Shown: one piece after another, positions 38,049-46,545 of the stretch
Position numbering within the stretch: position 1 is the stretch's first letter
Layout: each line of letters opens with the position of its first letter
Origin: an uncultured Pelagibacteraceae bacterium
Lineage (GTDB): Bacteria; Pseudomonadota; Alphaproteobacteria; Pelagibacterales; Pelagibacteraceae
Length of the DNA stretch: 64,000 bases
Direction of reading: 5' to 3'
NCBI GenBank assembly: GCA_902592715.1
Contig: CACJFS010000003.1
Coordinates: forward strand, 35,397-99,396
Position numbers and translations under genes: made by a program
Notes under the pieces: model-generated
The model's input: only the letters and a program-made list of their open reading frames with translations
What the model was told of the DNA's origin: nothing
Databases searched by the model: none

Positions 38049-38873
38049 ATGGAATTTAAAGCTTTTAAAATGGATGGTCTTGGCAATGATTTTGTAATTA
38101 TTGACCAAAGACAAAAAAATATAGAATTAAGCAAAGACCAAATTGTTAAGATTTGTGATAGAGATTTTGTTGGCTGTGACCAACTAATCTATATTAACAA
38201 AAGTAATGATACTGATGCTGAACTAGTATTTTATAATTCTGATGGCTCTGGGTCAGATGCATGTGGAAATGGCACAAGATGTGTTGCGTACTTACTATCG
38301 AAAGAAAAAAACAAAAAAAGTATAAACCTTCGAGTAGCATCAAAACAGTTAAATTCAAACCTACTTGATGATGGTCAAGTTGAAACAATAATTGGTGTAC
38401 CAAAAACTAATTGGAAAGAAATTCCTTTATCTGAAAATCTAGATACTAAAAATTTAGGTATAAGTATAAGGGATAAAAACAACCAAGAAATATCTGGTGG
38501 TATTGCTGTAAATGTAGGTAATCCTCATACTATTTTCTTTGTTAATGAAATAGAAAATTTTAATATAGAGAAAATTGGACCTGAGATTGAAAATCATGAA
38601 TTATTTCCAGAAAAATGCAATTTAACACTCGCACAAAAAATAAATAAAAATTTTTATAGAGTTAAAGTTTGGGAAAGAGGTGCAGGCTTAACAAAAGCAT
38701 GTGGAACTGCTGCTTGTGCAACAGCAGTAGCAGCAAATTTAGAAAATTTAGAAAATTCTAGAACTGAAATTGAATTTAGTTTAGGAAAATTACTAATTTA
38801 TATTGACGAAAATCAACAAATTCATATGAAAGGTCCAGTGTCTAGTATCAAAGAAATAGACATAAATATCTAA
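38049..38873 (+). CDS. dapF: Diaminopimelate epimerase
   Basis: FKMDGLGNDFVIID, SGSDACGNGTRCVAYLL, ERGAGLTKACGTAACAT. Confidence 0.98.
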   Translation: MEFKAFKMDGLGNDFVIIDQRQKNIELSKDQIVKICDRDFVGCDQLIYINKSNDTDAELVFYNSDGSGSDACGNGTRCVAYLLSKEKNKKSINLRVASKQLNSNLLDDGQVETIIGVPKTNWKEIPLSENLDTKNLGISIRDKNNQEISGGIAVNVGNPHTIFFVNEIENFNIEKIGPEIENHELFPEKCNLTLAQKINKNFYRVKVWERGAGLTKACGTAACATAVAANLENLENSRTEIEFSLGKLLIYIDENQQIHMKGPVSSIKEIDINI

Positions 38874-39790
38874 TGGGTATTTTTGAAAAGTTCAAATTAG
38901 GTTTTAAAAAAAGTGCTGACAGTATTTCCTCTGGACTTAGAGAAATAATTGTAAAAAAAGAAATTGATGATGAAACATTAAATAAGATTGAAGAATTTTT
39001 GATTAGTTCTGATGTTGGTATTGATGCCTCATCTGAAATAAAAAGTATTATCTCTCAAAAAAAAATAGATCCAAAAAAAAATGCAGTTGAGGAAATAAAT
39101 TTAATTCTTAAGGAGTATATCCTGGAATTGATGATACCTTTGGAAAGAAAAGATTTTTTTGAAAAAAAAGAAAATTTAAATGTAACATTAGTATCTGGTG
39201 TAAACGGAGTAGGTAAAACTACGACTATAGGAAAAATTGGTAAAATATTTAAAGATAACGGCTCAGAAGTAATATTTTCTGCTTGCGATACCTTTAGGGC
39301 AGCAGCTATTGATCAGCTAGAATCTTGGTCTGATAAAGTTGGCGCAACAATTATTAAATCAAATCCAGGATCTGACCCAGCTTCAGTTGCGTATAAGGCG
39401 ATAGAACACGCAAAAAACAACAATATTAGTCAGGTACTTATTGATACAGCTGGCAGATTACAAAATAAGAAAAATTTGATGGATGAGTTTAAAAAAATTG
39501 CAAATGTCATTAAAAAGACAGATGAAAGCGCGCCACAGGATGTAATCTTAGTTTTAGATGCAACATCTGGGCAAAATATAATAAATCAATTAGAAGAATT
39601 TGATAAAATTATTAAAATCACAGGTCTAATTATGACCAAACTTGATGGAACAGCTAAAGGTGGAGTATTAATTGCTATCTCAAAAAAATATAAAGTACCA
39701 ATTATTGGATTAGGTCTTGGTGAAAAAATAGATGATTTACAAATATTTAATGCAGAGCAATTTGCAGATGCTTTTACTCAATTTAATTGA
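38873..39790 (+). CDS. ftsY: SRP receptor FtsY
   Basis: SGVNGVGKTTTIGKIGKIF, ACDTFRAAAIDQLESW, DTAGRLQNKKNLMDE. Confidence 0.98.
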   Translation: MGIFEKFKLGFKKSADSISSGLREIIVKKEIDDETLNKIEEFLISSDVGIDASSEIKSIISQKKIDPKKNAVEEINLILKEYILELMIPLERKDFFEKKENLNVTLVSGVNGVGKTTTIGKIGKIFKDNGSEVIFSACDTFRAAAIDQLESWSDKVGATIIKSNPGSDPASVAYKAIEHAKNNNISQVLIDTAGRLQNKKNLMDEFKKIANVIKKTDESAPQDVILVLDATSGQNIINQLEEFDKIIKITGLIMTKLDGTAKGGVLIAISKKYKVPIIGLGLGEKIDDLQIFNAEQFADAFTQFN

Positions 39791-40343
39791 TTAAATTTTT
39801 AGAAACCAAAGGTTTTTGAAGTTTACATTCATAATTATTATCATGAGATTTATAGCCACATATTTTTGCATAAGATGAAATTATAAAATTCAATTTACCT
39901 GAATTTTCAAAATTATTTAATTCATTATTTTTTATATTATACTGTAAATTTTGATTGAAACTCTTTTTACCACTTACTAAAATTAGAGTATTATTATCAT
40001 TTAAAAGATAATATGCAAAATCTTCTGGAAATAATGGATAAGAATAATTTTTAAATAATTTTTTTATTTTTTTTGGAAACCATTCATATGTTATTAAAGG
40101 ATAATCTGTATTCGATAAATGATCGAATAAATATAAATCTTGGGGGTAATCATTCAAATAATTTGAATTTTCTCCCCTTGCAATAATCGCTTTACTTCTT
40201 GTCTTAAAATATAAAGTAAATTCATTATCATAAGATTTCATTTTACCTATATGAAAATATTTATTATTATTTGTATGATTAATGTCACCAATGACAAGTT
40301 GTGGATAAATTATAAGCAAAAATAAAACAATTTTTTTCGTCAC
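39783..40343 (-). CDS. Hypothetical protein with N-terminal signal peptide
   Basis: 186-aa ORF with a hydrophobic N-terminus (KKIVLFLLIIYPQLVIGD); no family recognised. Confidence 0.6.
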   Translation of the reverse strand: MTKKIVLFLLIIYPQLVIGDINHTNNNKYFHIGKMKSYDNEFTLYFKTRSKAIIARGENSNYLNDYPQDLYLFDHLSNTDYPLITYEWFPKKIKKLFKNYSYPLFPEDFAYYLLNDNNTLILVSGKKSFNQNLQYNIKNNELNNFENSGKLNFIISSYAKICGYKSHDNNYECKLQKPLVSKNLIN

Positions 40344-40393
40344 AAATTGAACTTTGAATAAAAAAATTGATTATAGTTTGTTTAAATTGTGTC

Positions 40394-41206
40394 TTAATTT
40401 AAATTACTTATAAACAATCTAAGTGATCTTACTAAATTTTCATTAAAATCCATCATGTGATCATCATTCTCTATAAAATAACTATATTTTTGACTTTTGT
40501 ATTCTGAATATATTTCCTTTCCCATAGAGAAAGGTACAATCCTATCTTTTTCACCATGCATGACTAATAACGGTGAATTATTCATATTTAATTTGTCAAT
40601 CGAGTTGAATTTGTCCTTTAATAAAATACTTACAGGAAGATATGGGTAATATTTTTTAGCTAAGATTTCCATTGAGGTAAAGGGAGACTCTAGGATAACT
40701 CCAGAAAATGAATTATCTTTTGAAAGATCAATTGCTATAGCAGTTCCAAGAGACTCTCCATATAAAATAATATTTTTATCTTCTATTTCTTTTGAATTTA
40801 GCCATTTTTTAGCGGCAAGAGCATCCTCATATAAACCAGACTCAGATGGTTTTCCTTTGTTTCCACTAAAACCCCTATAAGCAAAAATTAGATAATTTAC
40901 ATCCATTTTTTCAAATTCATTTAGTTTATAAATTCTATTATCAAGTTTGCCCGCATTCCCATGAAAAAATAAGATTGTTTTAAAGTTTTTATTTTTAAAA
41001 TAATACCATCCAACTAGATCATTTTTTGAATTAACTGATATTTTTTGAATTTTATGTGTCAAAGGACCTTCGTCTAAATAATTATTTTCACCCGGGTGGT
41101 AAAGAAGGTTCCTTTGGTAAAAATAAATAAATAAGCAAATAATAATATAAATTAAAGGTATAAAAAAAAGTAACTTTGATAATATCATTTTAAATTTAAC
41201 TCTCAT
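40394..41206 (-). CDS. Alpha/beta hydrolase (YfhR/BEM46-like), membrane-anchored
   Basis: LFFHGNAGKLDNRIYKL, YGESLGTAIAIDLS nucleophile elbow, VMHGEKDRIVPF. Confidence 0.88.
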   Translation of the reverse strand: MRVKFKMILSKLLFFIPLIYIIICLFIYFYQRNLLYHPGENNYLDEGPLTHKIQKISVNSKNDLVGWYYFKNKNFKTILFFHGNAGKLDNRIYKLNEFEKMDVNYLIFAYRGFSGNKGKPSESGLYEDALAAKKWLNSKEIEDKNIILYGESLGTAIAIDLSKDNSFSGVILESPFTSMEILAKKYYPYLPVSILLKDKFNSIDKLNMNNSPLLVMHGEKDRIVPFSMGKEIYSEYKSQKYSYFIENDDHMMDFNENLVRSLRLFISNLN

Positions 41207-42407
41207 TTTTATTAAAATAAATAAAAAAAAGATAACTTAAAATACACAAAAATAAAAATATTGAGAAAGAAATTTTATAGCTTGTAATAGTATCTGCACC
41301 CATTTTTCTAGAAAGGTCGATTAATAAACCTATACTCCATTGAACAAAAAATGTACCTGAATGAATAAATACGTTCAAAGAGGTTAATGATTTTCCAGCA
41401 AGATTCTGTGGAAAACTCAAAGCTAGAGCAGGTTGAGTCAAAGATAGAACTATCGACGATAAAATATAAAATGTAAACATTGTAGCTCCAGCTTTTTGTC
41501 CCATAATTATTATACAAAATAAAATTATGTAACTTATAGGAAGACCAATTTTTACTATCTTTATACTATCAATACCTAAAGATGATAATTTTGGTAAAAT
41601 ATATCCCCAAAACATAAACGCAAATAACATTGTTATGTTTATCCAAAATAAACCTGTTGCACTTTCTAGTGGGGTGTATCCTGCAACATTTAACATCCAT
41701 GGGCCAGCCCATAAAGTCTGTATTGCTTGAACACCACCATAATTTAAAAAAGCTAAAGGAATTAAGCTTATAAAAAATTTATTCTTCCAAACGTCCGAAA
41801 GATTGCCTTTTTTTTGTATGCTTTGATTTTGAATATTAGTATTCCAAGACGGAGCAAAAACTAATATTAAAATTATACTTAACAAAATTAGAATAGAAAT
41901 TAATAAAAAAATAAATCGCCACCCAATTACTGGAAGTAAAATTTGAACTGGTAGTGTTGAAATAACAAAACCAAAACTTGCAACCATTAGCATCCATGAA
42001 TTAGCTCTTTGTTGATATTTATCTTCAAACCAAACACGGTACCCAGTCAAAGGTCCCATAAGACAAGCTGCAACACCAACACCTATAAAAAATCTAGAAA
42101 TTAATAAACCTGTGAAACTTTTAGCAAATGCAAAAGAAATTGTACTAACTAGTGCTATTAATAAGAGATATGCTACTACTTTTTTGGGCCCATGTTTATC
42201 AAGAAGTAAACCAGCTGGTATTTGCATCAAAGAAAAACCCAAAAAATATCCACCTGCTAGCAGTCCAAGGTTGCCTGCTGTTAAATCAAATTCGCTTGTG
42301 AGAACTGGAGTAAGGGTTGCAGTAATTGATCTTAATAAATTAGAAATAAAAAAGCCAAATGCAAATACACAAAAAATTATAATACTTTTATTTGCTTTGT
42401 TTATCAT
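41196..42407 (-). CDS. Major facilitator superfamily transporter
   Basis: Multiple TM helices; GLLAGGYFLGFSLMQIPAGLLLDKHGPKKV loop motif. Confidence 0.9.
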   Translation of the reverse strand: MINKANKSIIIFCVFAFGFFISNLLRSITATLTPVLTSEFDLTAGNLGLLAGGYFLGFSLMQIPAGLLLDKHGPKKVVAYLLLIALVSTISFAFAKSFTGLLISRFFIGVGVAACLMGPLTGYRVWFEDKYQQRANSWMLMVASFGFVISTLPVQILLPVIGWRFIFLLISILILLSIILILVFAPSWNTNIQNQSIQKKGNLSDVWKNKFFISLIPLAFLNYGGVQAIQTLWAGPWMLNVAGYTPLESATGLFWINITMLFAFMFWGYILPKLSSLGIDSIKIVKIGLPISYIILFCIIIMGQKAGATMFTFYILSSIVLSLTQPALALSFPQNLAGKSLTSLNVFIHSGTFFVQWSIGLLIDLSRKMGADTITSYKISFSIFLFLCILSYLFFIYFNKNES

Positions 42408-42433
42408 TTATATCTCTCTAATTAATCATTACT

Positions 42434-44017
42434 ATGAATAATCAATCAACTAAAGATAAAGATGCACGCTCAGCAAATGCTATGGCTGCAACTTCTCATC
42501 CATTAGCGACAGAAGAAGCCTTAAAAATACTAAAAATGGGTGGAAATGCAGTAGATGCTTCTATAGCAGCTTCAATTGTTTTATCTGTAGTTGAACCTAA
42601 TGCAACAAGTATTGGTGGTGACTGTTTTGCAATTGTCAAAATGAATAATAAGGATGCAGTATCTTTTAATGGATCTGGGTTAGCACCAGAGAATTTAAGT
42701 TATGATTTCTTCAGGAAAAAAAATATAGATAAAATCGGATTAACAAGTCCTCATTCAGTAACGATTCCTGGCGCAGTTCATGCTTGGGAAACTATTCATA
42801 AAGAATTTGGAAAATTAGATTTTGAACAATTATTTACAGGCGCAATTGAGATTGCAAAAAACGGTCACAAGATTTCTAAAGTAGTGTCAAATGCTTGGCA
42901 TAATAGTTTAAATAAAATTAATGGAAATGAAAATTCTAAAAAAATTTTTTTAAAAGATGGTCGTACTTATCAAGAAAATGAATTAATGAAAAATATTCCA
43001 TTAGGAAAAACATTAGAGGCAATTAGTAAAAAAGGAAGTAAAGAATTTTATGAGGGTGAAACTGCAAAAGATATAATTGAAAGTTTAAATGAATTAGGGG
43101 GTGTACATACTTTTGAGGATTTTTCTAAACAGAACACAATAAGATCAGAAACAATAAAATCTAGTTATAAAGGTAATTTTATTCATCAATGTCCTCCAAA
43201 TGGGCCTGGAGTAACTGTTTTGATTATGATGAAATTGTTAGAAAAACTAAATATTCAAAACTATAAATTCAACAGTACAGAAAGATTTCATCTTGAAGCC
43301 GAAGTTACAAAACAAGCTTATAAAGTTAAAGAAACAAGTTTGGGCGATCCAAATTTTGTAAATTTTGATTTAGATGAAATTTTAAGTGATAAGAATATTG
43401 ATGATATTTTTAATAAAATTAACCTCAATTCTTGCAGTGATGTTGGTGACCTAAATATTCCAGCTCACCCAGAAACAATTTATCTAACAGTTGTAGATAA
43501 AGACTTAAACAGTGTATCCATAATTAATTCTGTTTGTTATGTATTTGGATCAGGTATAACAACAAACAAAAGTGGAATACTTTTACATAACAGAGGTACA
43601 AATTTCAGAGTAGAACATGGACACCCTAATTGCATTGAAGGCTTAAAAAGACCATTACATACTATTATTCCAGGTATGGTCATTGATAAAGATAACAATG
43701 CAACTTTAAGCTATGGGGTTATGGGAGGGCAATATCAGCCAGTAGGACAGGTGCATGTTTTAAATAATATGATTGATTACGGCATGGGTCCTCAAGAGGC
43801 TTTAAGTTTTCCAAGAGCCTTTAATTTTAACAATATTTATAAGCTTGAAAAATCAGTTGATAATCAAATTTTTAACGAATTGAAAGAGATAGGCCATAAT
43901 GTTGAGTATATTGATGGCACTCATGGTGGAGGTCAAGCTATTAAGATAAATCGTACAGAAGGAGACCTTTTGGGAGGATCTGATCCTAGAAAAGATGGTT
44001 ACGCAAAAGGGTACTAA
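42434..44017 (+). CDS. Gamma-glutamyltransferase family protein
   Basis: AATSHPLATEEALKILKMGGNAVDASIAAS; PETIYLTVVDKDLNSVSI (putative nucleophilic Thr); GLKRPLHTIIPGMV. Confidence 0.88.
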   Translation: MNNQSTKDKDARSANAMAATSHPLATEEALKILKMGGNAVDASIAASIVLSVVEPNATSIGGDCFAIVKMNNKDAVSFNGSGLAPENLSYDFFRKKNIDKIGLTSPHSVTIPGAVHAWETIHKEFGKLDFEQLFTGAIEIAKNGHKISKVVSNAWHNSLNKINGNENSKKIFLKDGRTYQENELMKNIPLGKTLEAISKKGSKEFYEGETAKDIIESLNELGGVHTFEDFSKQNTIRSETIKSSYKGNFIHQCPPNGPGVTVLIMMKLLEKLNIQNYKFNSTERFHLEAEVTKQAYKVKETSLGDPNFVNFDLDEILSDKNIDDIFNKINLNSCSDVGDLNIPAHPETIYLTVVDKDLNSVSIINSVCYVFGSGITTNKSGILLHNRGTNFRVEHGHPNCIEGLKRPLHTIIPGMVIDKDNNATLSYGVMGGQYQPVGQVHVLNNMIDYGMGPQEALSFPRAFNFNNIYKLEKSVDNQIFNELKEIGHNVEYIDGTHGGGQAIKINRTEGDLLGGSDPRKDGYAKGY

Positions 44018-44020
44018 ATA

Positions 44021-45529
44021 ATGTCAAAAAGAATTGTTAGAAACATTTTTGAAAATGTGAATGATGAAAATATTGCTCTAACCTCTGAAATCAGTTCCAA
44101 ACTAAGTTACAAAGATTTAAAATTATTTATAGATAAAATTTCTAAACAGTTGGCTGGAAATGGATTATCAAACAAAGATAGGGCAGCAATAGTTTTACCA
44201 AATGGGCCATACATGGCTTCAAGTTTTTTGGCTATTTCAAGCTATATGTCTGCTGCACCTTTAAATCCATCATATAAATCTGAGGAGTATGAATTCTATT
44301 TAAAAGATTTAAATCCAAAAATTGTTTTGGTTGAGAAAAATTCTGAAAATCCAGTTGTCGATGTAGTAAAAAAATTAAAAATAGAATTATGTGAGATTAA
44401 TCCAGAAAAGGATGGGCCTTCAGGAATATTTAATATTTATGAAAAAGAAAGTGAATATTCGTTACCTGATGAAAGTGATGAGGCATTAGTGCTACACACC
44501 TCTGGTACTACATCAAGACCAAAGATTGTTCCTTTAACAAATAAAAATATTTTTTCTTCAGCAGAAAATATTTCTAAAAGTTTAAATCTTTCAGAAGATG
44601 ACCATTGTCTTAATATTATGCCACTTTTTCATATACATGGTCTAATAGCTATTTTAGCTTCATCAATGAAAGCTGGTGCATCTGTGTGTGCATCAAATGG
44701 TTTTAATGCTATCAAGTTTTTAGATCTAGCTAAGTCAGAAAAAATAACTTGGTACTCTGGGGTGCCTACAATGCATCAAACTATTTTATTAAGAGCACAT
44801 AGAAATTTGGAAATTGCTAAGGGACTAAAACTAAGATTAATTAGATCATCATCTGCATCTTTACCACCAGCAGTATTTAATGATTTAAATGATGTTTTTA
44901 GTTGTCCGGTGATTGAAGCATACGGTATGACTGAAGCTACTCATCAAATGACATCTAATCCATTGCCACCTAAACAACAAAAAGCTGGATTTGTAGGCCT
45001 TCCAGCAGGTCCTGAGGTATGTATTATGAACGAAAATGGAGATGTACTGAAACAAGGCGATGAGGGAGAAGTATGTATAAAAGGTGAAAATGTAACTCTT
45101 GGATACGATAATAATGAAGAAGCAAACAAAACAAGTTTTACCAATGGTTGGTTTAGAACTGGCGATCAAGGTTATTTTGATAAAGAAGGTTATTTAAAGA
45201 TCTCAGGAAGATTAAAAGAAATAATTAATAAAGGTGGAGAAAAAATATCTCCGTTAGAAGTTGATAATGTTTTAATGGACCATCCATTTATAGATCAAGC
45301 AGTTTGTTTTGGGTATGATGATAAAATGCTTGGAGAAAATATTGCTAGTGCAATTATAATAAAAAGTGGTGAGACATGTTCAGAAAATGATGTTTTAGAA
45401 TATGCTCAAGAAAAACTTGCTAAGTTTAAAATACCAAAAAAAATCTTTTTTGTTGAAGAAATTCCAAAAGGAGCAACAGGGAAATTACAAAGAAATGTTT
45501 TAGCAAAAAAATTTGGTTTAAATAATTAA
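44021..45529 (+). CDS. AMP-dependent acyl-CoA synthetase, oxalyl-CoA-synthetase-like
   Basis: ALVLHTSGTTSRPKIVPLTNKN resembles the AAE3/Pcs60 oxalate-CoA ligase family; GWFRTGDQGYFDKEGYLKISGRLKEIINKGGEKISP. Confidence 0.78.
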   Translation: MSKRIVRNIFENVNDENIALTSEISSKLSYKDLKLFIDKISKQLAGNGLSNKDRAAIVLPNGPYMASSFLAISSYMSAAPLNPSYKSEEYEFYLKDLNPKIVLVEKNSENPVVDVVKKLKIELCEINPEKDGPSGIFNIYEKESEYSLPDESDEALVLHTSGTTSRPKIVPLTNKNIFSSAENISKSLNLSEDDHCLNIMPLFHIHGLIAILASSMKAGASVCASNGFNAIKFLDLAKSEKITWYSGVPTMHQTILLRAHRNLEIAKGLKLRLIRSSSASLPPAVFNDLNDVFSCPVIEAYGMTEATHQMTSNPLPPKQQKAGFVGLPAGPEVCIMNENGDVLKQGDEGEVCIKGENVTLGYDNNEEANKTSFTNGWFRTGDQGYFDKEGYLKISGRLKEIINKGGEKISPLEVDNVLMDHPFIDQAVCFGYDDKMLGENIASAIIIKSGETCSENDVLEYAQEKLAKFKIPKKIFFVEEIPKGATGKLQRNVLAKKFGLNN

Positions 45530-46545
45530 TGACAAAAGTTTGTATATTTGGTGCTGGATCTATTGGTGGATATTTAGCTGCATGTTTAAGTAAAAATAAT
45601 ATTGATTTATCACTTATAGCAAGAGGTCCACACAAAAAAGCTATAGAAGAAAACGGCTTAACATTAATTAAAAATGATAAATCAGAAAACTTTAAATTAA
45701 AAGTAACAGAAGATCCTATAGAACTTGGGATTCAAGATTATATTTTTATTTCAGTGAAAGCTCACGCGATTACTAATATAGTAGAGTCTCTGCAAAGCTT
45801 AATTGGAGAAAATACAACTATAATATCTGCTGTAAATGGCTTACCCTGGTGGTATTTTCATAAAGCTGACACAGGGACAAACTTAGATGAGAAACATATA
45901 GATAGTGTTGATCCTGATGGTAAAATTTGGAATTCTTTGAAACCTTCAAGAGCTCTTGGATGTGTGGTTTATCCAGCAGCTGAAATTACTGAACCTGGTG
46001 TTATTAAACACAATGGTGGTGAAAGATTTACATTAGGCGAACCTGATGGATCAAAATCAGAAAGACTTAAAATTATTGCAGACTTATTAATTGCAGGAGG
46101 TTTAAAAGCACCACAAAAAAGTAATTTAAGAGATGAAATATGGATAAAACTCTGGGGTAATTGTTCATTTAATATTGTAAGCGCACTACACGATAAATCT
46201 TTAGATGAGATTGGAGATGACCCAGAACTATTGAAAACAGTGAGAAAATTGATGGAGGAATGTCAGTCAGTGGGAGAAAAAATTGGAGTTAAATTTAATG
46301 TTTCGATAGATCATAGAATTAAAGCAGCAATTTCAATAAAAGGCCATAAACCATCTACTACTCAAGATTTACATGCAAAACGTCCTCTAGAAATTGATCC
46401 AATCATTGGATCAATAATTGAGATTGGAAATAAAATTAATGTAAATACTGAAAACTTAAAGTCTGAATATAATAAGTTAAAACATAAAGCTGAAGGCTTG
46501 GGGTTATATAAAAGATCAAAAATAATTGATCAAATTACGAATTAA
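45529..46545 (+). CDS. 2-dehydropantoate 2-reductase family (ApbA/PanE-like)
   Basis: VCIFGAGSIGGYLAACLSKNN, FISVKAHAI, WIKLWGNCSFNIVSAL, KRPLEIDPIIG. Confidence 0.87.
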   Translation: MTKVCIFGAGSIGGYLAACLSKNNIDLSLIARGPHKKAIEENGLTLIKNDKSENFKLKVTEDPIELGIQDYIFISVKAHAITNIVESLQSLIGENTTIISAVNGLPWWYFHKADTGTNLDEKHIDSVDPDGKIWNSLKPSRALGCVVYPAAEITEPGVIKHNGGERFTLGEPDGSKSERLKIIADLLIAGGLKAPQKSNLRDEIWIKLWGNCSFNIVSALHDKSLDEIGDDPELLKTVRKLMEECQSVGEKIGVKFNVSIDHRIKAAISIKGHKPSTTQDLHAKRPLEIDPIIGSIIEIGNKINVNTENLKSEYNKLKHKAEGLGLYKRSKIIDQITN

